A DNA stretch of 64,000 bases from Delphinus delphis. Its lineage: Eukaryota > Chordata > Mammalia > Artiodactyla > Delphinidae. The translations under genes and the position numbers were made by a program. Below the pieces are notes generated by a model, which was not told where the DNA came from, did not search any database, and saw only the letters and a list, made by a program, of their open reading frames with translations. Positions 48,871-59,805 of this stretch are shown here, piece after piece (position 1 is the stretch's first letter; every line of letters starts with the position of its first letter). The stretch lies in NCBI RefSeq assembly GCF_949987515.2, contig NC_082697.1, positions 27,101,730 through 27,165,729 on the forward strand, in the 5' to 3' direction.

Positions 48871-49767
48871 GGAGCTCTTTCCAACTATCCTGCTGCCTCC
48901 TTCCCCCAGTCCTCCCAGTAATCTGTTAAAGAATTCCATTCAGAATGAGGAATTCTCAATCCACTGCCCACCAAATTTCTGCAGCTGTTTCAGAAACTAT
49001 ACCTAAGATACAAAGCCAAAGGCGTTTTCATAAGAAAACACTCCAGAAAGCTACTAAGTTATGGAATGATGCGTTATTACAAAATGTCACTGGACAAATT
49101 TACAATGTCTGGGATAATTTAGCCTCAGCACAGCACCTACCTGAAATGTAGCAAGAACTCAGGGCTTGTTGAAAGAGTAACATTGTTTAAAACTGGTTAT
49201 AAATTCAATAAAGCCAAATGGCTAGTTTGTACTTTCTGATATGACATGATTAAATTTTTAGGAAAATAATTTACACATTCATTTTTAACAAGGTTGCTTT
49301 CTTAAAAATTATATAATATTAATGAGCTAGCTAAATTGAGAAATGCCCATTAGTGCATTAGTCATAACTTCAGAAAAATTTCAAGTGTTCACTTTCCCAA
49401 GCAGATTAAAATGTTTCAGCTAATAAAAACCTGTCAGAAAATCCACAAGACCAGAAAGTATGAAAAGAAAAAAGTGGCCAATATAAAGGCATTTAAGATG
49501 TGACACATAAAATTATAAAACATTATTCTAAGTGTACCCTGGTATTTAACCCTAAAACCCTCACTTCAGATGACACATATTTTCTATGCAAGAAAACACT
49601 ATCATCATTAATGTAAAAAAAGCTTGCCCACGACAGTAACCATTACTAAGAACACTTCTTATGTCTAAGGCTGAAAGACACAGAATTTGTAGAAACCAGT
49701 GAAATCTCACTCCTAGTATAATACTGTTAATTCTTTCACCTTAAACTTTTAAAAAGACTCAGTCTTT

Positions 49768-49963
49768 GGGCTTCCCTGGTGGCGCAGTGGTTGAGAGTCC
49801 GCCTGCCGATGCAGGGGACACGGGTTTGTGCCCTGGTCCGGGAAGATGCCGTGGAGTGGCTGGGCCCGTGAGCCATGGCCACTGAGCCTGTGCGTCAGGA
49901 GCCTGTGCTCCGCAACGGGAGAGGCCACAACAGTGAGAGGCCCGAGTACCGCAAAAAAAAAAA
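49768..49963 (+). mobile_element. Young CHR SINE
   Basis: GGGCTTCCCTGGTGGCGCAG head. GAAGATGCCGTGG shows loss of the ATCCCAC segment. The target duplication AAAAAGACTCAGTCTTT(G) is perfect at both sides. Confidence 0.94.
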
Positions 49964-49989
49964 AAAAAGACTCAGTCTTTGATTTCTAT

Positions 49990-50510
49990 AATGTAAAGGA
50001 AAAAAAGTTTGGTCAACAAATTGGTCAGCTGCAATCTACCCTGGATCATACCAAATATTTAAGAAAAACTACCAGTTGTCTATAACCCAATGTAAATATT
50101 TGTTACAATGACAAATGACAGCAGTTCCTTTTCTTAATAATCCTAGAGGAATTTCTTCATTTGAAAAGCTAGCTGGCCTAGATTTCTCTCTAATAAGAAA
50201 CAACTAAATGATATAGTACTCTTTCGAAATTATCCATCTTAGGAGTTCAAAGAAATTTAGGTGTATGAACACACTAACACCCTTGTGAAACAAACTTGGC
50301 CCAAGTCACCCAATGAATTGTGATAGACCAAGGATCAAATCCAGTTTCTCATTTTAAACCAAGTATCACAAGCATTACCTTAAAACACTAAGTCCTTACC
50401 TAATCCAATGCCAAATCATATCATTCTCAGTTTCTGAACTTGTATAAATTGTACTGTAATATTTATGTAAAAGCTGTCATACAGTTGTCAAAACAATTAT
50501 CATAAATGTT
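49990..50510. other. Intron 1 stretch, nothing recognised
   Basis: AT-rich, no feature I can name. Confidence 0.4.
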
Positions 50511-50514
50511 ATAA

Positions 50515-50645
50515 CAGTGAACATCTTTTGGGCATTTAACTGTGTTAGGTACTATGCTAAATGTGTTACGTGCATTATCTCAACTAATCTTCACAATGAC
50601 CCTCATGAGGAAACTGAGGCACAGAGAGATAAGCTACAGTAAAAT
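50515..50645 (+). repeat. MIR SINE
   Basis: ATCTCAACTAATCTTCACAA and GAGGAAACTGAGGCACAGAG are a good MIR core. Confidence 0.8.
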
Positions 50646-51054
50646 CTAAAAAAAGGACAAGGCAGGGGTACACAGGGAATATAGTTTAAAAGCCATGAAT
50701 CCCCATTGCCTGGACCAGGATTCTAGGCCAGCTGTAGGGCTGAGATACTTGGTTTAGTCACTTAACCTTCATGTGGCCCAATTTCTTTTACTCTAAACCT
50801 AAAAGTCAAACAGATAATCACAAAAGTCCTTCGTACCCTGAAATGCTCTAATTCTGTAATCATGCTTCTATTCAGGTAACTAACTCAAAGAGAAACTGCC
50901 TTATTTCCTCCATCCTCTGAAGTTCCCTTCACTCAAGTTGAGAGTCCACATTTTATGAATCTAATCAATAACATACAGATAAACAACAAAAAAGCCTTTC
51001 TTAAAAACTAGAACTCTATTCTGCAATTATGATCCCCAAAGTTTATTCTTTTTT

Positions 51055-51160
51055 TTAAACTGTATTGGCTTTTTTAGAAATTGAAGTATAGTTGATTTAC
51101 AATATTGTAATAGTTTCAGGTGTACAGCAAAGTGATTTAGTTATACACCCAAATCTTATT
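51055..51160 (-). mobile_element. L1 3' end
   Basis: Reverse-strand AATTGAAGTATAGTTGATTT and GTGTACAGCAAAGTGATTTA are the cetartiodactyl L1 3' end, truncated after about 100 bp. Confidence 0.75.
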
Positions 51161-51714
51161 AACCTCAAATGACAATGACAGGGAGAAAAGACCTTACAAC
51201 AACTTTGGGTTGGGGTGGGAGGTATGAAAGACCAGACAGACTACTGTATATAGTAGTGGTTATCCATTCATAAAAAATAATCACTCATTTCCATCTCTTC
51301 TAAAAAACAGGAATTAAGTCTATAAAGGGTTGTCAAATAAACTCAATGCCTTACTCAGCCGATAAAAATGAATGAAGGAATTATCCAAGACGTTTATTAT
51401 AGGCATGGAAGAATTATCAATTTATAGAAATTCTACCAGAATGGCCTAGAGCTCTAGAATCTACGCTTTACTGAGCTGGTCATTTAGCCCCTTCAAATTG
51501 CATCTAATGACAGTAACAGGATGCTTAAACATCTAGGGAAGAGGCCTAGGTTCCACTCAACACCATTATTCTGTGAAGTCTTCCAGAACCAAATCACTAC
51601 AGAAAATCTTTGCTGCCTTTTTTCTCTAGAAAATAATCCCCCAAAGATTTTTAAATAAAATCAGCAAAACCCCTCTAATTAGTTTTCTTTTTCTTAAAAT
51701 TTTTAAATTTTCTA

Positions 51715-52275
51715 ATTGGTTTTCTATTGTTGCTGTAACAAACTACCGCAAACATAAAACAACACAATTTATTATCTTACAGTTTCTATAGGCTAGAAGT
51801 GAGGTAGGCTTGGCTGGATCCTCTACTTATGGTCCTGCAAGGCCAAAAATCAAGGTGTCCATAGGGCTGTGTTCCTTTGTGGAAATTCCGGGGTGGAGAA
51901 TCTGCTTTCAAGCTCATTCAGATTGTTGGCTGAATGTGGTTCCTTGCGGATGTACGGCTGAGATTCCCATTTCCTTGCCGGCTGTCAGCTGGGGCTGCCA
52001 GCACTCCTTCTTGTGCTTTCCACGTGGTCCCCTCCAGTAATGGCAGGGTGAGACCCTCTCCTGCTTCAAATCTAACTCCAGTTGGATAAAGTTCTCTGCT
52101 TTCATGTGCATAGACTGGACCTACCCAGAAAATCCAGGATAATATTCCTATCTTAGGATCCTTAAACCACAGTTACATCTGCAAAGTCCCTTTTGCCACA
52201 AAACAGTAACAAATTCAGATTCCAGAGGTTAGGGCACATATATCTTTGGGGGATCATTCTACCTAACACAGTCCA
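51715..52275 (-). mobile_element. MaLR LTR (MLT1-like), 3' LTR of a probable provirus
   Basis: Reverse-strand LTR: starts TTTTCTATTGTTGCTGTAAC, has ATCAAGGTGTCCATAGGGCT, and ends GGATCATTCTACCTAACACA. This is the MaLR group of ancient, non-autonomous ERVL-related elements. About 70-75% alike by eye to the LTR at 53271. Confidence 0.75.
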
Positions 52276-53270
52276 CCCTATGGGCTCCAACGACTCATAT
52301 CTCTCCCAAATGCAAATATATCCATTCTATCCTAAGGTCTCATTCCATTAAAAGTCCAACTCAAAGTCCAAAAATCTCATCTAAAGCACATCAATTCAAA
52401 ACTCCCAAATCTCACCATCTAAATCAAATGTGGATGAAGCTCTGGTTGTAATACATTAAGTGCAACCCCTGGAGCACAATTCCTAGGGGAAAAAAAAAAG
52501 GTTATCTGTTCCCAACATACGACGGTGAGACCAGCATAAGGCAACTTATAGACATTCTAGTTCAAACAGGAAAAATATAAAAGAAAGTAGGGAAAATATA
52601 AGAAAAAGCAGATCCATCGGTCCAAAGCAGTTTCAAAATGTGGGCAAACTCCATTCCATTTCAAAGCCAGGGTAAACTCTTCTGCAGCCTTCGACTCCAC
52701 CTCTTCGGGCTCTTGGTTCCACCCTCTGAGTCATTCTTCTTTTTTAATGAAAAGGAGCACATTCACATCTAAGTAGTTTTTTTTACCAGCCTGCTTCCTA
52801 CCAGTATAACTGGGGGTGGGGGTTGGGGGGGTGGGTTGAGAGCGCTCTTTAATTTACTACTTTGTGTTTTTCAATCCAAGCTGGCACTGTTTTTGCTAGT
52901 ATAAAACGCTCAAGAACCTAGTGGGCTTCACATGAATTTCACATGAGCTCACTGAGACTCACACCCCACAAATAAACCAGGCTGTACCTTCAATACTTTG
53001 CTTGGAAATCTCAGCTAAATATCCAAGTTCATCACTTATAAGTATTCTTTTCCACCTGACCACAGGTCACAATTCTAAGCTTATTTGCCACTATGTAACA
53101 AAGATCCTCTTTCCTCCAGTTTCCAATGCACACCTCACTTCCACCTCAGCCCTCACTACTTCTACTAATGATCTGTTCTAGGTCTTTTCTATTATGCTCC
53201 TCAAAAATTTGCTGGCCTCTTCTACTGCCGCTTTCACATTTTTAGGTAACAGTACCCCACTCTTGGTACC
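52276..53270 (-). mobile_element. MaLR internal region remnant
   Basis: Lies exactly between two LTRs of like orientation. CATTCCATTAAAAGTCCAAC and TCCAAAAATCTCATCTAAAG are typical of the reverse strand next to MaLR LTRs. No open frame remains. Confidence 0.6.
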
Positions 53271-53885
53271 AAAATCTATACTAGTGTTCTATCGCTGCCA
53301 TAACAAAACCACAAACGTAGTGGCTTTAAAACAATAGAAATTTATTGTCTCACAGTTTCTGTAGTTCAGAAGTTGGGTGGGCTTGGCTAGGTCTTCTGCT
53401 TAGGGTCTCACAAGGCCAAAATCAAGGTGTTATCCTTGCGGGAAACTGGGGAAGAATCCACTTTCAAGCTCATTCAGGTTGTTGGCCAAATTCAGTTCCT
53501 CGTGGTTGTAGGACTGAGGTCTCCATTTCCTTGCTGGCTGTCAGCCGGGGCTGGTCTTTGCTACTAGAGGCTCCCCGCATTCCTTCTCATGCTTTCCATG
53601 TGGCCCCCTCTAGCAACAGCAAATGGAGTCCCTCTCATGATTCGATTCTGATTTCCCCTTCTGCCCCATCTCTCTCGACTCCCAGCTGGAGAAAGTTCTC
53701 TGCTTTTAAGGGCTCATGTGATTAGATTGGGCCTACCCACTAAATCCAGGATGATCTTCCTATTTTAAGGTATTTAACTACATCTGCAAAGTCCCTTTTA
53801 CCAAGTAACATATTTACAGATTCTGGGAATTAGAGTTTGGACATCTTGGGGGTGGTGGTGGTGGTCATTCTGCCTACTACAAACC
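53271..53885 (-). mobile_element. MaLR LTR (MLT1-like), 5' LTR of a probable provirus
   Basis: TGTTCTATCGCTGCCATAAC to GTCATTCTGCCTACTACA, reverse strand, with shared blocks TTTCAAGCTCATTCAG and TTTCCTTGCTGGCTGTCAGC. Contains a short (GGT)n. Confidence 0.75.
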
Positions 53886-53889
53886 CAAA

Positions 53890-54600
53890 TCCTATGTCAA
53901 GTTTTAAACTTAGTTACCAAAGAAAACTTCTCCTTTCTCCAAAAGAGTATGTGAAGTAAAGCTATATGTTCAGAGACAGAGACAATGGTAAAATCAAGGA
54001 CTCTCACCCTGGAAGAGTGTGGCTAAGCAATAGAACCAAAAATACACTGTAAAAAAGAAGCTACTTGTTTCATCCCCAAACAGCTAGGCAATTAAACCAT
54101 TAGGTAGAAAATAACCTATTGCTCCCCCTTAAATGTGTGCTCCTCTTCTCTACTGTATTCCATATAACAGGATATAACTAGGCATGTTTGGTTTTTGCAT
54201 TTAAACAAAAGTTACCCCAGGGTGACCTAATTTTGTAATCAGCTGATAAACCAATCTAAGCAAACTTCAAATATTTTCATTCTTTCTTCAAGTCATACAC
54301 CCACCCCCAATAGCAAATGAAAGGCAAGTATTTCAAAGTCACAGAAGGATACAACTACCCAGGTAAAACTGCTGGTGAACTTTTAAAAACGACACGAGGC
54401 AGAACTAGTATTGGTCCTGGTCTTTCAGCTCAAGGTCCACCAAGCCAGTTAAGCCAACTGACTTAACAACAAAAGAAAAACACCTCAACAACTACAAATA
54501 TAATTTTCTGAAGCCTTGCCTATTGTCAGATTATTGACCATAAACTTTACCTAGACTGAAGGAACCCCATATATACCAGCTAGTCCCTTTAATAAAAGTG
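53890..54600. other. Intron 1 stretch, nothing recognised
   Basis: AT-rich intron; no element I can assign. Confidence 0.4.
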
Positions 54601-54604
54601 ACAG

Positions 54605-54790
54605 GTAAGGTCTATGGAGCACTTACTACCTACTGGGCACTGTGGTAAGCACTTGACACAAATTATCTTATTTGCTCCTCACCATAAACTTACCGTCTAG
54701 GAAATATTATCACCCCCATTTTACAGATAGGAAAACTGAGGTTTACAGAAGTTAGGTCACACAGCTAAATAACAGTGGCACTTATATTTG
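54605..54790 (+). repeat. MIR SINE
   Basis: TACTGGGCACTGTGGTAAGC, CCCCATTTTACAGATAGGAA and AGGTCACACAGCTAAATAAC give a full MIR. Confidence 0.9.
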
Positions 54791-54794
54791 ATAA

Positions 54795-55230
54795 TCCAGA
54801 TATTTACTGCCACTTCTTAGATGGAATGGGGTCTTCCAACTCCTAGAAAAATCTTCCCTTTCTAGCTTTCTTTTCATTTCCTCTCCTCACACCCACTTCT
54901 CAATAGAATTTAGCAGCTGAAAGGTAATCAGGTCTTCCTCAATTAATTTGCTACCTCCTTTCCAGAACTCTTTCCTTCCCACAATAGCAACAGCCAAGAA
55001 GCAACTTCTCCTGACCCTTCCTTCCCAAAAACAAACTACATAAGCTCCACCCATCACCTGCCAAGGTTAGAAATGTTCCAACGCTGCAAATATATAAACC
55101 ACCGAAAAACAAAAACAAAAGTCCTACTCTTCAAAGGTCACAAACTAACATGCACACTCTTAGCCAACCTTTCATTCTACATACCTCTCCTCTTCCATCC
55201 AGGCTCCCAACTAACCCTTAACTCCAACTC
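54795..55230. other. Intron 1, pyrimidine-rich stretch before the CpG island
   Basis: C/T-rich unique sequence without repeats; transition to the GC-rich first part of intron 1. Confidence 0.4.
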
Positions 55231-55810
55231 CACCCGTTCTGCCCCACTTCATGGTCCCTTCCCCTTTATCCTCAGCGACCTCGCCCCGGGTCCCCTTCAC
55301 CTTGCACCCCAGGGTGCAGGTGGGAAGCCCAATTTCGCCTAGAGGGACCTTAGAAGGCCCCCACTACAGCTGCTCTGCTCCGTGGGAGGGTCCACCCCAG
55401 CCTACACTGCGGGCACCACTCCCCTAGGCACCCTCCCCCAGCATCCCCCCCCCGGCGGCCCCACCCCTCCAGCTCGCTTCCCCCTCTGCCGACCTCCTCC
55501 TCCAACTTGCCCCCTAGTCCCCGCCCCAGCCCAGCCCTCTCCCCCGCAACAAGCTGGACTCTCGAGAGCCAGTTCCCACCCTCCTATCAGCCTCTGCCCC
55601 CAAGCCTCACTCCCCGCCCTGGGGGTTAGCCCAGGGCCTCCCCGATGGGCTGCAGGAGCCTCGGCTAGTGTGTGTGTGGTGGGGGGGCAGGGGAAGGCGA
55701 AGGGCCGCTCGGGAGTCTGCTGGAAGCGTTAGAGGCGGCCGCGCCCCGCTGCCCCATCCTGGGCCCACCCGCAGCCCCCAACGACCTCGCCTGATGGCTC
55801 CCACGGTACC

Positions 55811-55910
55811 TGTGGTGGAAGCTGCAGCGGCGGCGGCCGCTCTCCCCACTCTTCACACAGACAATATGGCGGCGGCGGAGCAGGAGACACACGGCTCGGC
55901 CGCCAGCCGC
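55811..55910 (-). other. CSNK2A1: CSNK2A1 noncoding exon 1 (5' edge approximate)
   Basis: The minus strand reads a GC-rich 5' UTR with the block GCCGCCATATTGTCTGTGTG and ends in CACCACAG followed by a GTACCG donor at 55810. It contains no in-frame start that would extend the protein. The transcription start is not visible and is placed only approximately, between about 55890 and 55950. Splicing to exon 2 at 25662 removes a 30.1-kb intron. A further noncoding exon in that intron cannot be ruled out. Confidence 0.75.
55862..55876 (+). promoter_or_regulatory. YY1-like site in exon 1
   Basis: ACAATATGGCGGCGG on the plus strand matches the YY1 core AANATGGCGGC. It lies just inside exon 1, a usual place for YY1 near housekeeping start sites, but here it is antisense to the gene. 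Confidence 0.5.
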
Positions 55911-55939
55911 AGGGACCAGAGCGAGGCTGCAGCCGCCGC

Positions 55940-55993
55940 TGCCGGAAGCGGAAACCCCCCTCCGACCGGGAGGCGGGGCGGGACCGCTTCCGA
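55940..55993 (-). promoter_or_regulatory. CSNK2A1: Core promoter: tandem ETS sites, kB-like site and GC box
   Basis: Plus-strand CCGGAAGCGGAAAC has two GGAA cores (55944-55947 and 55950-55953). The second overlaps GGAAACCCCC (55950-55959), which read on the minus strand fits the NF-kB consensus GGGRNWYYCC. A GC box GGCGGGGCGG lies at 55972-55981, and a third ETS core (TTCC) at 55988-55991. ETS, Sp1 and NF-kB control have been reported for the human CK2 alpha promoter. No TATA box is seen. Confidence 0.7.
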
Positions 55994-56199
55994 CTCCTCC
56001 CCCAGCGGAATCTCGCAGAGTGCGGTGCCATGCTGGGATGTGTCATTGTATCCCTAGGAGTTCAGTTCCGGACTGGGGCGCAAAATGGAACAAGTTCTCA
56101 ACGTAAAGCATAATAAGGAGACTTGCAGTAATTAAGCGCATTTTATTTCAGTACCTGTACGAACTTACGAGAGAGAGAACACGAACCTCCCACTAAGTG

Positions 56200-56470
56200 T
56201 ATAATTGGTTTGACCCAAGGTAAGATGGCGGTCCCTAGGTTTCCCGCACTTCACCCAGCTGGCGAGTTCTACCAGTCGGCAAGCCGGCCCGCCTTATTTG
56301 GAAAGAAGCATGCGCGACCTTCAGAGCTGGAGAGCGAAGCGTTTTGGGAGTTGAAGTCTGCTGCTCAGGCCCCTCGTCTAGGGTTGGGGTTCCAGCAGCA
56401 CGTTTTTTTCTGCTCAGACTTCGAGTTCCGGAACAAGTGAACGAAAGTTGGACCCCGGGAGTGGTGTGGC
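56200..56470 (+). promoter_or_regulatory. Second promoter-like motif cluster upstream of CSNK2A1
   Basis: Within 140 bp are a YY1-type AAGATGGCGG (56222-56231), an NRF1-type GCATGCGCGA (56309-56318) and a ZNF143-type GCGTTTTGGGAGTTGAAGTC (56339-56358). These motifs mark start sites of housekeeping promoters. The cluster sits 300-400 bp upstream of CSNK2A1 and the YY1 motif points to the plus strand, so a divergent transcript is possible. No convincing protein-coding exon follows. Confidence 0.4.
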
Positions 56471-56659
56471 GCAGCAGTCGAGGAAGTGACGGTACTAGCC
56501 CTCTAGAGACTGAGACCCAATTCATGCCTCTTACAGGAGCACTTTGCAGAGCTGCCCATCTAGAATAAACTGTTTTCCCCCTTCGATCTGCCTCCCTCCA
56601 CCCCGCTTGCCTGGGCAACGGCTCCAGGGCAGCTATAGGGAAGTTTCTGTCTTGCAAAA

Positions 56660-57140
56660 CTGATCATGACGTCCTCTTGGTTAAAACCTCCCAAGTCTTT
56701 CCTTTGTGCACCAAAGATAGCCCAAGCTCTTCTCTTGACATCCAAGTTCCTGCATAATTTGGACACTTCCTTCGCCCCCAAGCCGCCTCTTCTGCCCCTC
56801 TCATTTCAGTTTCATGATGCTCCCACCCACTAAAACTGCAGACTATTCTTGGAACTTGTCAGCCTCCCTCTCTTTGCACTGGCAGTTACATCTGTTACTG
56901 TCACCTCCTGGACTGGCTAACTTCTGTATGTCCATCGGGCTAATCCTTTCCTCTCGGGATCTTCCGTACCTTTAGTTCCCTCAGACCTAGGCACCATCCC
57001 TCAGCAACCTGACTGGTCCCTAGCCTGCCTGTTCCATCAGACTGTGAGCCCCCAGTGGACAGGGCTGAGTCTGATGATCACCCTTTTCCCTGCAGGCCCT
57101 GCTAAAAGCCTGTGTGTGTGTTACCGAGAGGAATTAAAGT
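56660..57140 (+). mobile_element. L2 LINE 3' fragment, upstream of CSNK2A1
   Basis: AAACCTCCCAAGTCTTTCCT, GTTCCATCAGACTGTGAGCC and CAGTGGACAGGGCTGAGTCT are L2 marks. Confidence 0.65.
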
Positions 57141-57144
57141 GTTA

Positions 57145-57655
57145 GCCTCACCTCTGGTAGGGCAGAGGTGTGAGGTCTGGAACAAGTGTTAGAAGGTTGG
57201 GTTATTTTGGTACCTGCTTTTATCCCTGAGCTGCCTCAGAATAGCAGCTACCCAGGATGGGCCTCCCCGCCCTCTCCAGCCCTCCTTTTCACAGTTCATC
57301 AGCTGACTGGCACCTCTGCTCCTAAAGAGACAATCTCCTCCCCTGTAGGATGAGGTGGTGGCAGCTGCAGACATATAGTGATGGACTCAGGGAGGTGGCC
57401 ATGACCTTTTCTGAGCCTCATCTGTCAGACATGTCTGTGGCATTTGACCCCAATGGGCTGAGAGTACACAGAAATGGCTCTCTGGGTGCCCATAGGCTGG
57501 TTATTTCTCCATTATGGGTCTTGGTTTCCCCACTTGTGGACTGAGAAGGTTAGACAAGATGATTTCAAGGTTTCTGTGAGGCCGTCTTCCAGGAAATGAG
57601 GCCTTCACTTAGCTTTTGGATAATGTCTTTTCAGCTCTTATGGCTCCTTTTCCCC
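57145..57655. other. Intergenic stretch, nothing recognised
   Basis: Possible MIR scrap near 57500-57560; no gene or clear element. Confidence 0.4.
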
Positions 57656-57659
57656 TATC

Positions 57660-58080
57660 CTTATTCACATTTATTCAATTCACAGCTGTTGATCACTTGC
57701 CATGAGCCAGACAGTGTGCTAGATGCTGGGGATGTGGCATGAGCAAGACAGATAACAGTTTCTCATGAAATTCACCTAAAGTGATAAACAAATAATGCAC
57801 AGATAAAAAAATGAATAAGTACTGTGAAGGAAAAATATAAGTAGCTGTGAAAAAGCATGAAAGAGGGGAGAACTTTAGCTTGAGTGGTTCAGAAGGTCCC
57901 TCTGAGAAAAAACAGTAAGAACAAAGGTCCTGAGGCAGGAAAGAGCTTGATAAGTTTGAGGAAGGAGGCCATGGGGGGCTGAAGCACTGTGAGTGAAGGG
58001 AAGAAGGGTAGGAAATATGGTGGGAGAGGTGGCCAGGGCATTCAGGCCATGATTAGGAGTCTGGAATTTCATCTGAAAAG
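57660..58080 (-). mobile_element. L2 LINE fragment
   Basis: GTGCTAGATGCTGGGGATGT, GAGCAAGACAGATAACAGTT and AAGGTCCTGAGGCAGGAAAG are reverse-strand L2 text. Confidence 0.75.
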
Positions 58081-58424
58081 AGTGAATGATCTTTCCTATG
58101 ATCTTGGCCCCTCCTACAGCCTCAGTTCTTCATTCTTCTACCCAATTCCATCCTCCATCCCTGACATCATTCAGAGGGCTCACCCAGGCACAGACATACA
58201 ACCCTTCGCACTTTGTAGGACACAGTTGAGACCCAGCCCCTGCCTTTTCTCAGGCTAGCCTGGTATAGGTCTCTGGTTCCAAAAAGCTATCAGTCTCCAG
58301 TGTTCATTAGTTATGGAGCCTCCAAAGACCAGCTCAGTTATCTTTAATACTAACTTCCTGACCCCCATAGCACAACTCTCATGCTAGACTTCCTTCAAAC
58401 AACAATAACAACAGCCACAACCAC

Positions 58425-58615
58425 AGTTAAGATGTTCACAGTACTTGTCCTGTGCCACACATTGAATGCTCATCATCTCATTTAATCCTCACGTCAGCCG
58501 GATGAGGTAGGAACTAAAAGTATCCCACTGTACAGACCAGGAAACTGAGGCTCAGTCAGATCACAGGACATGCCCAAGGTCACATACAAGAGATGGAGCT
58601 TGCATTCCAACCAGG
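58425..58615 (+). repeat. MIR SINE
   Basis: CATCTCATTTAATCCTCACG, GGAAACTGAGGCTCAGTCAG and GCCCAAGGTCACATACAAG: full MIR. Confidence 0.9.
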
Positions 58616-58649
58616 GCCATAGGCACTACGTAAGAAGAGCCTCAGCATA

Positions 58650-59195
58650 TCAGCTTTCTATTGTTGCTCAACAAATCACCCCAAAACAGAGTGGTTTAAA
58701 ACGACAATAAATTTTTGGTTATGTTTGTGTGGATTGGCAACTTGGACATGTCTCAGCTGAGACAGCTCTTTTCTGCTGTACATGGTCTTGCCCAGGCTTA
58801 CTTCTGTATTTGCAGTCAGTTAGCAAGTCGGCAAGCTCACTGGTCCTATATGGCCTCATTCACAGGTCTGGCAGGTGGCTGGGCCTGCTGGCTTGAGTGC
58901 CTAGGTTCTTCTCCATGTGGCTTCTTCAACAAGCTAGCGCAGGCTTCCTCATGATGGCATCTGAAAGGAAAAGAACGAAAGCAGCAAGGCCTCTTGAGGC
59001 CTAGGCTCGGAAGAGCTGTAGCATCACTTTCACTGCATTTTATTGATCAAAGCCTGTCACATGGCCAGCTCAGATTCAAGGAGACTAGAAATAGACTCCA
59101 TCTCTTGATGGAAAAAACATCAAAGTCATATTGCAAAGAGTCGTGTGGGGGTGGGGGGATCATTGTGGCCATCTTTGTAAACAACATAGTACACT
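58650..59195 (-). mobile_element. LTR-like repeat (MaLR/MLT1 type)
   Basis: AGCTTTCTATTGTTGCTCAA, CAAGGCCTCTTGAGGCCTAG and ATTGTGGCCATCTTTGTAAA match a common reverse-strand mammalian LTR. Subfamily uncertain. Confidence 0.6.
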
Positions 59196-59254
59196 AAGTG
59201 ACCATGGGTACAGAACTGGTTAAGTAAGTTATGGTACAGCTAAACGTGGTGCTA

Positions 59255-59455
59255 TTAACAGGGAGAGCACTTAGTATGTGTCAGACACTATACAAGATGC
59301 TTTACGTGTGTTAACTCATTTAATCCTCACAATAGCCCTATGTGACAGTTACATGTTTATCCCCATCTACAGATTAAGCACACCAAGTCTCAGAGAGGTT
59401 AAACCATGTGTGCAAAGTCACACAGCTAGTAAGTGGCAAAGCTGTTAAAAGTGAT
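59255..59455 (+). repeat. MIR SINE
   Basis: TTAACTCATTTAATCCTCAC, TCAGAGAGGTTAAACCATGT and TCACACAGCTAGTAAGTGGC: full MIR. Confidence 0.92.
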
Positions 59456-59635
59456 GAGGATCATTTAATTTCTGGACATGGAAAGCTGGCCTTGCCATAC
59501 TATTAGGTATGAGAAAAAGCAAGAGACAAAACAAAAGTTTGGCGAGAACACATTTTAAAAACACACTTAAAAATGGGTATATGTAAATGTATTATATAGT
59601 TTTAGACAAAGTTCAGGAAGGATTTACCACAAACT

Positions 59636-59805
59636 TTTTTTTTTAATATTTATTTATTTGGCTGCATCAGATCTTCGTTGCGGCGTGTGGGATCTTTAGT
59701 TGCGACACGTGAACTCTTAGTTGTGGCATGTGGGAATCTAGTTCCTTGACCAGGGATCGAACCTGGGAGTATGGAGTCTCAGCCACTGGACCACCAGTGA
59801 AGGCC
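59636..59805 (-). mobile_element. CHR-type SINE, short version
   Basis: Reverse-strand SINE, tail AATATTTATTTATTTGGCTG, head CCACCAGTGAAGGCC. CCACAAACT at 59628-59636 and 59806-59814 is the likely target duplication. Confidence 0.82.

Larger units (their letters stand above)
55230..56470. promoter_or_regulatory. CSNK2A1: CpG island over the CSNK2A1 5' end
   Basis: The stretch is GC-rich with frequent CG dinucleotides, especially 55720-56000, and almost free of repeats, unlike the AT-rich DNA on both sides. It covers exon 1, the start of intron 1 and about 500 bp upstream. This is the TATA-less promoter class expected of a housekeeping kinase. Confidence 0.85.

Noticed and set aside
52800..52840. 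G-rich block as a functional G-quadruplex
   Set aside because: It lies in decayed MaLR internal sequence and has uneven runs; composition alone is weak support.
55382..56057. Several GC-rich open frames around the promoter
   Set aside because: Low-complexity Pro/Ala/Gly frames come from CpG-island composition; none matches a known protein and exon 1 is noncoding.
56210..56440. 76-codon plus-strand open frame as a divergent gene
   Set aside because: No recognisable domain, no supported splice acceptor or poly(A) signal; kept only as a possible noncoding transcript start.
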